Part shown: in pieces, positions 37,768-48,867 of the stretch
How the letters are laid out: the number at the start of each line of letters is the position of its first letter
Position numbering within the stretch: the first letter of the stretch is position 1
From: Euglena gracilis
Taxonomy: Eukaryota > Euglenida > Euglenophyceae > Euglenales
Direction of reading: 5' to 3'
Assembly (NCBI GenBank): GCA_039621445.1
Contig: CP154954.1
Span: 44,743,847-44,807,846 of the forward strand
Length of the DNA: 64,000 nt
The notes under the pieces: model-generated
Seen by the model: the letters and a program-made list of their open reading frames with translations, nothing else
What the model was told of the DNA's origin: nothing
Database searches by the model: none
Translations under genes and position numbers: made by a program

Positions 37768-38760
37768 TTACTTTTTGACACGACCTCCAGCTTCAAATAA
37801 TGAGCTTGGAAGGCCCAAAAAAATTTCCACTACTTCTCCACCTGCAAACCAGCATATTTCCACCATGAACACGATCCCCTCTGGTGCTGTGGGGATTCCA
37901 ATGGGAGGTGTCCACACACCCCCCTCCGTCAAACTTATTTGGTCAGAGAATTCACTCTGCCTGACATTCATTCACAAAGTCCTTTTCCCATCAAAAGAAC
38001 ATAAATTATTTTTGTGTCCAACCATGTGCGCTTTCCTCCCCACACATCCTTGCAACAAATCCCAGGTGCTTATGAGTGGGTTCTATGGAGATTCACAACC
38101 TCCTCCCACCGGTGGTACTGCCATCCTTTTCTTTGAAACAAGATGTTTTTTTTTCTCCCAGAGAACTGATTTTTTGCTTGGTTCTGGCTAGATCAACCCG
38201 GCTGTGAAGGGCTAGCAACCTCCAACAAATAGTCAATCTCTTTCTCAGGCCTTTCCAATACCATTTTAGAGAGGGGCTCAGAATGTTTGTTCAATTGCAT
38301 CCGAAACATTGATGGATCCCATTCACACATTTCAGGCTATTTGAAGAACATTTAATGGCACCAACATGATCTCGAAGCTCAGTGGGTCACTATTAATAGA
38401 CGAGTTAGTTCTGGATCTAGCATTAATATCTGGAACTGCTCCGTAAGCATCCTCCGGGGGGGGGGGTTGCATAAACTGGTGGGAGACCCCTTAAATCTGC
38501 CCTCAGTGCATCTCCCAGAAAACCTCCTTGGTGGGGCAATCTACAAATGAACTTTTGAAATATCTTGTTGCTGAGAGTACAAGTACATGTCCACATCTGG
38601 GGTGATGTATTTTTTGAAGTATTTCAGGATCTTGTGAAAAAATGTTTACGTTTCCTTGGTCACGGAGTCTGCCACTGCTCCTGGGTGTGAACCCAGAAAC
38701 CACTTGCAAATTGAATTGTTTTCTTGGCAATGGTACAGAAGTGGTTTCAAAATGTAATTT
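37768..38760 (-). pseudogene. DIRS/Ngaro-like tyrosine recombinase relic A
   Basis: Homologous along its length, with one internal deletion of roughly 400 bp, to relic B at 40757-42080. On the minus strand near 37890 a frame reads HSTRGDRVHGGNMLVCRW, i.e. the HxxR motif and following helix of a tyrosine recombinase. Frames are broken throughout. In DIRS and Ngaro elements this enzyme replaces the integrase and inserts circular DNA. Confidence 0.6.
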
Positions 38761-38904
38761 AGATATGGATTTCTGCCTCCTCATTTTGTTAGCTACCTTA
38801 CAGATACCTGGATGTAAACGTGGAGAACAATGGTTTCTTTGGGTTTTGCCACTTCCTGGAACCCCCCCCCCGAGGAAGGTTCTTTTGTGACAAGTTTCGG
38901 CGGG

Positions 38905-39020
38905 CTCACTTGGTGTTTGTGCTTCGCCTTCAGTGTCCCTTCCTCCCCTCTCGGTCTGCCTCGGGGGAGTGCGAGACACCTCGGGCTTCGCACTTCCCCC
39001 AACTGAGGTTGACTGTGCAC
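38905..39020 (-). repeat. Dispersed GGCGAAGCAC-type repeat
   Basis: Minus-oriented copy: TTGGTGTTTGTGCTTCGCCT then GTCTGCCTCGGGGGAGTGCG. A shorter copy is at 40115-40180. Confidence 0.6.
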
Positions 39021-39279
39021 CACTCGGGGAGGGGGGCGGTTCCACGTAAGAAATTTTAATATTAAAGCGTGCTCAAAGTTTTCTTGGGCACCCAACTCTG
39101 ACAGTGGGAACAAAAGACTTCCACAACTTCCCATTGAAAAATCTCACAAACCAATTCTGAGCTCAAACACATTTTTTAGATCATGTTCACTCCTGCCCCC
39201 TGGCAGAGGGAGGGCCACAAATACGGGAATCAATCCCAAAACTTCTAAGACATTTTTTTGTAAAAGATGCAATGGTGTC

Positions 39280-39840
39280 CGTCTTGATACCCCTGAAGGA
39301 GGTTTGGGGGGTCAAAAACACATGCCCCCTGTTGGGAAATGGTCTTTTTTGCAAGGGCCACATATTCTTTTAAAACGTGAAAGGGAGAGAGTTAGGTAAT
39401 TTTTGTTAAAGAAACCATTGTTTACAATCTTGCTATTTTGTGACCGTTTCTCCGAATTTTTGCATAAGGAGTTGAGCCTAGTAAACTTGCACAACGTCTC
39501 ATTTCTGATAAATGAGAAGATCTGAGCAACATCAATAATGGACAACCCAGAATCAAGTGCAAATGTAACTGTGACAGGTTGTTCTGAAGGGTGGTAAACG
39601 GAACTGAGGCCAGACGAGCTGCAAAAAGCTCAGTTCTATTGTGGGGCAGGTCAGAAGCTACTTAGTTTACATGCCATTTCTCAAAATTTTAAGAGATCAA
39701 TTTTGCAAAATGGTGGATTTGCACACCAGTTGGGGTTGGGACCACATCCGCCATTCCCATGGGGTCTAGGATCAAATTATTTTCACAGCCAGGTGTAGGA
39801 AGAGCATTTCAATCCAATGCCTCTCAAGAATTGTTCTCAG
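39280..39840 (+). pseudogene. Inverted DIRS-like fragment C
   Basis: The reverse complement of about 39600-39830 aligns with 42129-42300 of relic B (shared GGATTGAAATGC, CCTGGCTGT, ATAGAACTGAG). Hence a third copy, opposite in orientation to A and B. No readable motif survives. Confidence 0.45.
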
Positions 39841-40630
39841 AAAGAAGCACCTGGCAGTGGTGGAGGGTCTGGATAAATCTTGAGGTCGAAATGTGAATGA
39901 TTTTTGAATGGACGGACCTGCGTGCCCTTCATATAAACGAAAAGGAGTTCATGTCTGCCGTGGAAACGGTAAACGCCTTGGTCTTCCCCCCCCCGGAATC
40001 GTTTGCACCGGAGCACAGAGCCAGCCAACTCCGGTAAAATCGCAGCACGAATGGTACAAAGCCTAACCTTCCCAAAAACATTCACCTTCAAAAAGACGGC
40101 AAGCAAGGCGTTGCGTCACTTGGTGTTTGTGCTTCGCCCTTGGTGTCCCTTCCACCCCTCTCGGTCTGCCTCGGGGAGTGTGATTACAAGTCAACCACTG
40201 CATCGTGCGGCGGCACGGACGTTGGACAAATTTGACCAGACGGAAAAGGCAAAGGAAAATGTCACCACAGGTCGATCAGACGCCCTCCACTCTATCCATT
40301 CCCCCCTTCCAGGGAACAGATGTTTCCAGCATGGGCTATGGCAGCCGTTCAAATCAACAGCCATGGCAACCAGCAACCGTCATGGCAAGGCGGCCCGAGG
40401 CACATGTATCAACATCAAGATTTGCAAATGGAGGGGAAAGACAAATTTTATACTCTTCCAGAGTGGCAGCCCACAGGTCGAACAGACCTCCCGTCCCCCC
40501 TTTTGTTCACCCCTCAGGGTCAGTGGGAGCCGGACAAGGCATCAGCCCTTCAATCGAATGCTTTAGGGCCATCAATTCAAAGACCAAAATGGAAGATGCC
40601 TGGGACAACACATCAAACAGACCTTCTCCC
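39841..40630 (+). other. Interval with Gln/Pro-rich open frame
   Basis: Plus-strand frames from about 40205 to 40640 are rich in Gln, Pro, Arg and Ser (for example QINSHGNQQPSWQGGPRHMY) and run straight into the telomeric tract. This resembles a retroelement Gag-like region, but there is no diagnostic motif. Includes a short minus-oriented GGCGAAGCAC-type repeat at 40115-40180. Confidence 0.35.
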
Positions 40631-40758
40631 TAAACCGTAACCCTAACCCTAACCCTAACCATAACCCTAACCCTAACCCTAACCCTAACCCTAACCCTAA
40701 CCCTAACCATACCCCTAACCCTAACCCTAAACCTAACCCTAACCCTAACCCTAACCCT
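40631..40758 (-). repeat. Interstitial telomeric repeat (TTAGGG)n
   Basis: About 20 units of CCCTAA on the plus strand with a few variants (CCATAA, CCCTAAA). The G-rich strand is the minus strand, the orientation of a left chromosome end. It joins a truncated recombinase gene on its right and a Gln-rich frame on its left. This is also the best evidence for the host's telomere sequence. Confidence 0.95.
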
Positions 40759-43735
40759 AGGTGCTGTGTGGTTTCCAACGGGAGGTGTCCACACCCCCCT
40801 CTTGCAGAATCTCTTTGGTGAGAGAATTCACTCTGTCTGAGGTCAAAGGCCTTTTCCCATCCAAAAACCATAACAAAATATTTTTGTGTCCAACCATGTT
40901 GGCTGTCCTCCCCACATATTCTTGCAATAAATGCCAGGGGCTTATGAGTGGGCTGTGTGGCAGATTCATTACCTCCTCCCACCTGGGGTACTGCCACCCT
41001 TTCCTTTTGTAACAAGATGATTTTTTTTCTCCCAGGAAACTGATCTTTCGCTGGGTTCTGGCACAACCCCCCCCCCCTGTGGATGGCCAACAGCCTCCAA
41101 CAAATGATAAGCCTTTTCGTAAGGTCTTTCAAAGACAATTCTGAGAGGGGTTCAGAGTATTTCCTTAGTCTCCATATAAATTCTGTTGTATCCCAAAAAC
41201 TGGCATACCTAGCAACATTTAAATTCCACTTTCTTTTCAGTGGAGCCAGAAGGAGAGAAAACCTCAATGAACAAAACGTTGGGAGTAACAAAGCTGCCGC
41301 ATATGCATTTCGAGCAGTTCTGAGGCTGTGAATAGCAAGCTCCAGGACGGCCTCAGCCATCTTGTGGGACTGCGCAGTCCTGCAGGGGAACCCTTTGTGC
41401 GACAATTGGCCAACCAATGTCCTGAAGGCTGAGTCACATACTTTCAGATTGCCCATGTTTTTTATCCAAGTGTCGATACTGGACACCGAAACTTCCTGGG
41501 ATTGTAATTTTTTCCTGATACAATCAAGCAGGCCAAATTCCACCTGGAGGTGGGGGGCATCTCCTCCCCCCAGCAGTTGGTGAACAGGCCCCACTGGGGA
41601 GGCACCAGCAAAACTTTGCTGCCTAGCTGTCTGATGGACATTAATTGGCGCCACCATGATGTCGAAGCCCGGTGGGGTACGATTAACAAACAAATTAATT
41701 CTGGTTTAAGAACTAATCTCTGGACCCACTGGTCCATGGATGCTCCAGGGATGGTTTGCATAAACTTGGGTGAGACCCCTTAAATATGCCTTCAGGGCAT
41801 GCACCAGCAAAGCCCCTTGGTGGGGGTATCGACAGATGAACTTGGTAGATTTTTTGTTGCTGGGTGTGAAAAGCATGACCACCTCTAGGGTGATGTTTGC
41901 TTCAGAATTTGGTGAAGGATGTTTAGGTTTAGGGTATAATCCCCTGGTTATTTTTGCTCCCTGGTCAGGGAGTCTGCCAATTGCTCCTAGGTGGGAACCC
42001 AAACCACCTGCAAGTTGATTTTGCTTTTCCTGACAATGGTCCTGTAGGGGTTTGAGTTTTTGTCCAGCCCAACCCCGCACTGCCAGGTGCTGCTGCTCAA
42101 GTACAAGGACAGTTCCTGTGATGCCTGGGATTGAAATGCCCTGCCCAAACCTGGCTGTAAAAATTATTCAGTTCCACAATTGGATCCTTGACCCCCTGTG
42201 GAATGGCCAGGGGGTGTTCCAAACCTTGGTGTGTAACGCCACTATTTTGCAAAGTTGATCTGTCAGAATTCTGAAAAATGAGGATAGAACTGAGTTTTGT
42301 GCAAGCTCATTTTTTTGTTTTCACCACCTTTCCTAAACTCCATTCTTAGTTGTCCTCTTTCAAATTGATCCACTGGCCAAATGCTTTATTTCCTGTGGGG
42401 GTTCCAGACAGTATTTGGGGAGGTTTAGTCTGAAACCTGCCAGAAATAGATCCTATTTCATGTCTATCAAATGCTGGGATGCTGTCTTTTTTCTGGGGTC
42501 TAACAGCAAAATGTCGTCCAGGTAGACCAAAACTACCTTTCCCTCCTTTCTACACTTCCTTTCGCAGACCCTCATGATGATCGTGGTAGGCTGCTTAAGC
42601 CGACGCATGCAACTTGAACCGCCCAGGTTTGGGGATCGCCGTGGGTTGGTCCACGACTATGCGATATCCCGGAGCGGCACTGCGGGCTCAGGAAGCTGCC
42701 TGGCGGGAGACTGTTGAACCGCCAGGTGAGGGCCTCCTTTGTTCCAAACCGTAGTCTGGAGGAAGACGCTAGCCGAGGTCGTGGGTTCGATTCCCGTGTC
42801 GGAAATTGACGTCCGGCTCGGGACGGCGAGAGGCACCGGCCCCTCCTGGGGCATCAAACACAAGCCGTAAAACAAAAACCCCACACAGGTTTCCCCCCCA
42901 CATGCATGCAAACAAATTTTCCATGCTGTTGTGCAACTTTAACTGAAATAAGCATCTGTGAGGTCGTTTTTTCCACAAAAACCAGCCTTTTCTTAAATAT
43001 TGGAAAACGTTTCTCATGTGTTCCTGTCTGAATTTCTGGGGGGTGAAGTGGAGGTTTAATTGTCGACAGTCTTAAATTAGGATTTTCTTTGTCTTTTCCT
43101 CCTCTGTTTTGGAAATGATGAAATAAGGGACAAAATGTTTTGCCTCCTCTGGGGGGATTTGCCTGGTTGCCCCTGCACATTCGTATTCCCTCATCTTTTT
43201 GGCTGTCATAATATCTTGGGGGGATTTGAAATGAACTTTTAAGGACATTTGGGAGGGGAGGGGAAGATCTGCCACAACCCCTTCCCTTCTCAGGTTTAAT
43301 ACCTCTCTGCTGGCTCCTGCCTTGACCCAATGGTGGATGCTGGCCTGCGGGACCCTGTAAGGGGGAACCCCTTGTTGTAATGTGTCCGGGGATCCGCAGG
43401 CCCCAGCACTGGGGCCTCTCCCCCTGGCTGCCCTATCACCGGGGTCCCAGATGGAGGGCTGCCCAGAGCCAGGCTTTCCCTTTGACTGTGAAATGTGGAG
43501 GGGGAAAGTCTGCAGTGGTGTGGTGCACATAAAACAGAAGGGGCAGGGCTGCTCCTTATCTTTGGGGGGGGGGGGCCTGTCTGAGCCAAGCTTGGGCCTC
43601 CCCCCCCAAGGGCTGTTGTGATGCTGCAGAGTTCGAATAAAACGGCCTCCACTGGCCTCAAGATCTTGAAAACTCCACTGGCATCCATTGGCCTCCTGAT
43701 CTTCAGTGAAAGGGCGTCCACTGCCCCGAGATCAT
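40757..43735 (-). pseudogene. DIRS/Ngaro-like retroelement relic B (RT to recombinase)
   Basis: Read on the minus strand from right to left: an RT N-terminal block (HFVPYFIISKTEEEK near 43100); RT motif A as NDLTDAYFS then, one base out of frame, VKVAQQHGKFVCMHVGG (near 42950); a Dam/RNase H-like segment (KVLLVPPQW near 41600); and a tyrosine recombinase with LSLKDLTKRL (near 41130), KRPLTSDRVNSL (near 40850) and WKPHST at 40770, where it stops at the telomeric tract. Many frameshifts. The order RT, RNase H/MT, recombinase is that of DIRS-type elements. Confidence 0.6.
42650..42810 (+). repeat. tRNA-derived SINE-like insertion
   Basis: Within RT relic B. GGTCGTGGGTTCGATTCCCG at 42778-42797 matches a tRNA T-arm/B box, and the antisense translation GIEPTTSA is the usual signature of tRNA-derived SINEs. 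I find no good A box, so a full tRNA gene is not supported. Confidence 0.4.
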
Positions 43736-43743
43736 GAACCTTC

Positions 43744-44550
43744 TGTTCACCGGGTTCGCCACCCCCGGGCCGCCGGTCGCCCCCGCGACCGCCGAGTCCC
43801 TTCGCGCCGAGGGCCCCGGGGGATCCTCGCCGGTGGGGAGGACCACCGACAGGGGGGGTGGTGTTTCCGGGGTGGGGCCTGCGCTTTCTCCGGGGGTTGG
43901 TGGGCTCAAGTCAACCCCCGTTTTTTCACCCAGGTGGTTTCCCCAACCCCAGCCGGTGCGTAGGACCGTTTTTTGAATGGTTTCCGATAATTTGGTGAAA
44001 ACTGAAAAATCTGCCATTTTGATTGCAAATCTCACTTCTCTCCTCTCCCTCTCTCGCACAAAAACCAACCCACTGAACCTTGGAACTTTGAAGTCAAAAC
44101 TGAAAGAAACTTGAATTCTGAAACTCCGAAACTTGAGTGAGAAGACACTTGAAACTGAATCTGTGAAATGTGAATGTATGAAATGTGCAAACCTTGGGGC
44201 AAGGAGCGTTCGGTGAAGGAGGCGAAGGCGGTGATATAGAGGGGTGGGCGGTGGTGTTTAAGGCTCCTTCAATACAATTGACTTCAATGGATAATGACCA
44301 ACAATGAAACTCAGCTTGCAATTACAAATCAAAGTCCAATTGCCAAATTCAATACAATAGTATTCCTTCTTGCCAAATATTGGGGAAACCCCTCAAGTTC
44401 TGTGAAAATGACAAATTTGAAGGCGCTTAGAAATTTGACCCGCTTCCAATTTAAGTCGCGGGTTTTTTTAATTGATTGGCTGTTACCCGCGACTTTGTAA
44501 TTTGCGTCTTCTGGCAATTTTTGGCTGCCGTCGAAAGCCGGTGGCCGACA
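43744..44550 (-). repeat. 3' LTR
   Basis: 807 bp, same termini. It also retains the leader-ORF start, which runs out of the LTR into flanking DNA and ends at about 43703. Confidence 0.95.
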
Positions 44551-44561
44551 CCCCCTCCCTT
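44551..44561 (-). promoter_or_regulatory. Polypurine tract
   Basis: AAGGGAGGGGG in element orientation, immediately before TGTCGGCC of the 3' LTR: the standard plus-strand primer position. Confidence 0.75.
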
Positions 44562-45700
44562 GCGACCTTAGTCGGACCCCAAAAATTCGCCCCCCCCCCG
44601 TTCCTCAACAACGGGGGGGATATCCTCCATTCGGCACTCTTTCATCCAAAGCCTATGTCCCACACCCATTCTCCCTTGAATCAACAAATGGGAAACAAAC
44701 TTCAGGAACTATGGCTTTCAAGTGCCTTCAAACCTTTGGGAAAGACTTGGTTCACCAACCAATGAATATTAGGTAGCCCCCCCCCCCCCCCGCTTCTCAC
44801 GGGTGGTATGAGGGCTCCCAAACCAAAATCCTGTCCCCCCCCCCCTTTTTTCATTTCCACGGGCCTTCACCGGGTCGATTCTTGGTTTTAAAAAAGGGTT
44901 CGGTTTGTAGCACAACCACCCCCTTGGGTCGGCGGTGACTTTTTGATCACAAAAAAATTCGAAAATCGCCCCCCCCCCCTTCCTCGGGCCGGGGGATTTT
45001 TGTCAAAAAAATCGAACGCCCCCCCTCCTCGGGCCGGGGGATTTTTGTCAAAAAAAATCGAACGCCCCCCCCCCTCCTCGGGCCGGGGGGATTTTTGTCA
45101 AAAAATCAAGGCCCCCCCTGGGCCGGGGGTAATTTTTGTCAAAAATTCAAGCCCCCCCCCCTCCTCGGGCTGGGGAGATTTTTGTCAAAAACTCTGTCCC
45201 CTTAACCAACCGAGTGAGGGCTCATAAAGTGACCAAGGACTCCCAACCACAGTGTAATCCATCCTCATCCACACATCCGAATGATTTAGGAAGGAACCCT
45301 TATAACACCACCGCGTGACCGTAATGCGACGGGAAGCAACGCGAGGGGTAGGGAGAGGGAGAGGGAAGAGCGGACGGCAGTATACGGCAAATATAGTAAG
45401 CAACGGTGGAGTGGGGGGTACTGTTCATGCATAAAGTGGTGCCCCCTGGTGGGGCATTCACACTCCTGGCCCCCTTGCGGGGCCTTTTTCTGCCTTTCTC
45501 CATTCTCTTTCCATGGCAGATTCCCATTGTTTGAGCTTGGACATTCTCTCCTTCACACACTCGTGCGCATTTGCGCCCACATACACACACGCACACACAC
45601 AGACATGCAAATCCGGATTTTGAATTTTAATCATGGGGAAAAAAACAGCACTTTGCCTTCCCTCAATCTTGTGTCAAGGCCTCCTAGCTCACTCAAGAGC
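44562..45700 (-). other. 3' untranslated region of the chromovirus
   Basis: No ORF supported. Holds five tandem copies of a 40-50 bp unit with ATTTTTGTCAAAAA and CCTCGGGCCGGGGG (about 44955-45190), and AC/AG-rich stretches. Confidence 0.7.
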
Positions 45701-46112
45701 TTATGGCCCACCGTCAATTTTTAGTTTGGACATTACGTCCACTTTCACTTTTTTCTCACGACAATATTTCACAAACTCTTCACTGAATCTGTGAATGAAA
45801 TTTACATCTGGTTCCCAGGTTTCCTCCCCGTCCTCATATTCGACCCACTTGGTCAAAAATTCTCATTTTCCATATTTTCCTTTCCGGTGCCTTACGATTT
45901 TTTCCACCTCCCACTCATCAGGTAATGCCTCTTCTTCTTTTTCGGTCCGTTTATAATTAAAAAGAGGCACCCCCTTACCTTCCACTTGGAGTTCCCGATA
46001 CTCCTTCAAAAAACTCCTATGAGCTTTTGTCTCCACCCCAGGCTTCATCTCAATTACATAACTCCGATCCCCTTCTCTACCCTTCACGACCCCAGGTCCC
46101 ACCCACCTAGAG
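45701..46112 (-). CDS. Integrase C-terminus with chromodomain
   Basis: GPGVVKGREGDRSYVIEM is a GPY/F-like module. LPDEWEVEKIVRHRKGKYG followed by EFLTKWVEYEDGEETWEPD is a chromodomain (W-E-V-E...KW...Y...TWEP), used by chromoviruses to target chromatin. One in-frame TGA (45865-45863) interrupts it between KYGK and EFLTKW; the same frame then stays open to TAA at 45701. Confidence 0.8.
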
Positions 46113-47413
46113 TCAAGCTTCTCGGGGTTCCATTTCTTTCCTCCCCTTATTTATCCTTGCCACCTCCTCCTCATGCTTTTTGTTGAGTATCCTAGCCACC
46201 CTCCCATCAATGTCTTGCATCCTTCGGAAAAACTCCACCGAATCCTCACATTCTTTGGGTGGTTGGTAGGGTACCCCTGCCAATGGTCTTTTCTTTCCAG
46301 TCACAATTTCATATGGTCTCAATCCGCTTTCCCCTTTTACGTCATGAATTCGGTCCAAAACTTGGGGTAAAGCTTCAACCCAATTAATTTTTTCCTCCAC
46401 GTACAATTTTCTCAACACCTCCATTACCTGTTGTCCGGCTCTCTCAACCCTCCCGTTTGCTTGTGGTGGTATGCTTGGGAATACGCTTGCCTAATCCCCA
46501 AAAGAGCACACATGTTTTTCCACCAAGTGCTTGTAAAATGGCTCCCTTGGTCACTTGAGATGACCGAGGGAACCCCAAAAGGCCTCCACTGATTTTTCAC
46601 CATTTCCTTAGCCAACCTGGCCCCGGTTAATCCCTTGTCCTTGCATGCAACCCCACAATCCAACCCGAAAGCCTATCCACACAAAGGGCTAGGGTGTCGT
46701 ACTCCCCCCCGTCGTGTAAAACCCTTGGCATTCGAAACAAATCGATGGCAACACTTGTCATTAGTGCAGGGGGTATGCGTGTGGAGTCGATCGGTCCTTT
46801 CAAACTCTCCCCCCTCACACTCGCTTGGCATGTGGAACAATTTTTGCTGCAATTTTGGTTGAGTTGCTTTGCAGCCTTTTCATCAGCCCAAACAAAACGG
46901 ATTGTCATGTGTTTCCAAACTTTTTCAGGGCCAACGTGCCCCAAAAACCCGTGATTTTCTTGAATCACCAAGGGTTGGAAACTTTCAGGCACACACAACT
47001 TTTCCTCGAAAAACAGTTGACCGTTCAATACTTTATAGCTTTTGGGCCAAACTGAACCACCTTTGGTAGCCTCCCATTTTTCTTTCCATGTGGGGCATCG
47101 GGAATATGCTTCCCCCCAATCACGCTCCCATACGGGCTTAATATCCTTAGGGGTCGTACTGGGCAGGGCGTCCCCCACTTCCATACGAGTGTTCCCCATC
47201 GAACTTTCAGCCGTCTCCGGGACAGGGGTCGTCTCCCCCCCCCACTTTCTCATCCCAAAAATGAATTCGTTTCTTTTCTTTCCTGGGCCCTTGTGAGTGG
47301 GTGTCAACAGGGGTGTCTTTTCCTCCTGTGTCTACCACACCCTCGGTTCCCCTCCTTGTGCACTCTCCTTTTTCCTCCTCAGGTGTTACGTTTTTGCCAC
47401 TACGGGTTGTCAC
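46113..47413 (-). CDS. Integrase (frameshifted)
   Basis: HHCC zinc finger: ENHGFLGHVG, then CSKNCSTCQASVRG (near 46890). Catalytic core: VAIDLFRMP with the first Asp, VISSDQGSHFTS with the second, and the Glu in GRVERAGQQVMEVL, the last in a shifted frame. At least two one-base frame breaks lie within the core (near 46655 and 46450), so this copy is probably non-functional. A Lys/Glu-rich tail EEVARINKGRKE follows. Confidence 0.8.
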
Positions 47414-48189
47414 CCCCCGTATCCACCCATCCAGGCATTACGTAAATTGGGCTGGCTTTTGATTCTTATCTCCAAACACTGTTTTTCCTCTTCTTTTTCC
47501 TCCCGGATAAAATTTTCCATTTCATCCTTGTCGTCGGCTGACCCGTGCTTACTTATGTCCCTTAGGGCTTGTGAAGCTGGGTATGCCCACAGACTAAGGA
47601 TATCAACTATGGTATTTTCTTTACCCGGGATATATCCCACCTTCAAGTCATACTTGGAGAAAATTTGATGCCATCTCGCCCTCCTCCCAACCGGACCACT
47701 GGGGGTGTCTAGGACCTCCCTTGTCCAAGACTCCAAACTTTGGTGGTCGGTTAAAACCAAAACGGGTTGCAATCCAATCCAACTCTCCCATTTTTGTAGT
47801 GCCAAAATTATGGCGTACGTCTCCAACTCCCTAGGGGTCCATTTTCTTTGCCCCTCGGTCAATTTTCGGGACATAAAAGCCACTGGCACAGTTTTTTTCT
47901 CAATCACATCTTGGGCTGTGGGTCTTCCTCCCCCCTCCTTCATTTGCTCTAACGTTGCCCCCACGGCGTATCCACTGGCATCAACCCTTAGCACAAAGGG
48001 TTTATCTGGGTCTACCCGTTGCAACATTAGGCCCGAACACAACCTTTTTTTCAGCTCCTCAAAGGCTTTTAAATCCTCCCCATCAAATTCCACAGGTTTT
48101 CGACTTCCTTTCTTTCCCACCTCCCTGGGGACTTTCAATTTGTCTTGCAGCCGTGCAGCTACTTCCGCATACATGTGAATGTTATGCAT
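47410..48189 (-). CDS. RNase H
   Basis: Continues RT in the +1 frame. VLRVDASGYAVGATLEQ, RKWTPRELETYAIILALQ and VLVLTDHQSLESW carry the D, E and D of the Gypsy RNase H active site; VGYIPGKENTIVDILSL resembles the fourth motif but lacks the usual Asn-x-x-Ala-Asp. It splits from RT by a one-base frame change that is more likely mutation than design. Confidence 0.85.
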   Translation of the reverse strand: MHNIHMYAEVAARLQDKLKVPREVGKKGSRKPVEFDGEDLKAFEELKKRLCSGLMLQRVDPDKPFVLRVDASGYAVGATLEQMKEGGGRPTAQDVIEKKTVPVAFMSRKLTEGQRKWTPRELETYAIILALQKWESWIGLQPVLVLTDHQSLESWTREVLDTPSGPVGRRARWHQIFSKYDLKVGYIPGKENTIVDILSLWAYPASQALRDISKHGSADDKDEMENFIREEKEEEKQCLEIRIKSQPNLRNAWMGGYGG

Positions 48190-48867
48190 TGTAATAATTT
48201 GTGAATCCCAAAAAGGCTCTCAAAGCCGTAATTGTTTTTGGAACCTCCCACCTTTCGATCACTCGTAACTTACCCGGTGCAGGCCTCCTAGTCCCGTTTC
48301 CTAAAATTTGTCCACAAAATTCGACCTCCTCAACGAAAAGTTTGGCTTTGAATTCATCAGCCACCAACAGTTCTGTTTTGAGCACTTCCAACACCCTCCT
48401 CAAATCTTTTTCATGTGCCCCCACTAGATCCTCCCCTTCCCCGACCGTTGTCCCCACCAGTATGTCGTCTATGTACCCTGTGGCGATATCCCTTACTGGT
48501 GTCAAACGGTCGTCGATCATTTGCTGAAATTGCTGGGGGGCATTTGTCAAACCCATTACGTTCACCCTCCACTGAAAAATTCCTTTGAAGGTAAAACAAC
48601 ACGTTATGGGTCGACTTTCTGGGTGCAGAGGTTGTTGGTGAAAAGCTTGCTTCAAATCGATGATCGAAAACATTTGGTTTGCACCATGTTTGACCAAAAT
48701 GTCTTCAATTTTGGGTAGGGGGTAGTTGCATCGCCTTGTTTGGCTGTTTGTGCCCCTGAGGTCCACCACCCCTCTCCAAGGAAAATCGTTCGATTTTTTT
48801 GGAACTGGAAAAGTCTGGGACAGCCATTCAGAATTTTTGGCTGTGGCTGGCTGAATGTATTTTTTTT
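48182..48867 (-). CDS. Reverse transcriptase
   Basis: Ty3/Gypsy RT motifs in order: FPVPKKSNDFPWRGVVDLRG, YPLPKIEDIL, motif A FSIIDLKQAFHQ, motif B MGLTNAPQQFQQMID, motif C YIDDILVG (catalytic DD intact), FCGQILGNG and AFLGFTNYY. Ends at TAA in ATGCATAA, which overlaps the ATG of the RNase H frame (48189). Confidence 0.9.
48860..48867 (-). other. A8 run at the PR-RT frame change
   Basis: In the protease frame the codons are GAC AAA AAA AAT; a -1 slip at A AAA AAT puts the ribosome on TAC ATT CAG, exactly the frame of YIQPATAKNSEWLSQ that leads into RT. Could be programmed frameshifting or a one-base homopolymer indel. Confidence 0.4.

Noticed and set aside
42730-42806. Functional tRNA gene
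   Set aside because: A T-arm/B box is present but acceptor, D-arm and A box cannot be formed; better read as SINE-derived.
43703-44068. Independent gene at the 3' LTR
   Set aside because: It is the LTR-borne start of the chromovirus leader ORF reading out into flanking DNA.
48795-48806. Frameshift at the A7 run just before the RT motif FPWRGVVDLR
   Set aside because: The RT frame is already open and conserved upstream (EWLSQTFPVPKK), so the frame change must occur earlier, at the A8 run.
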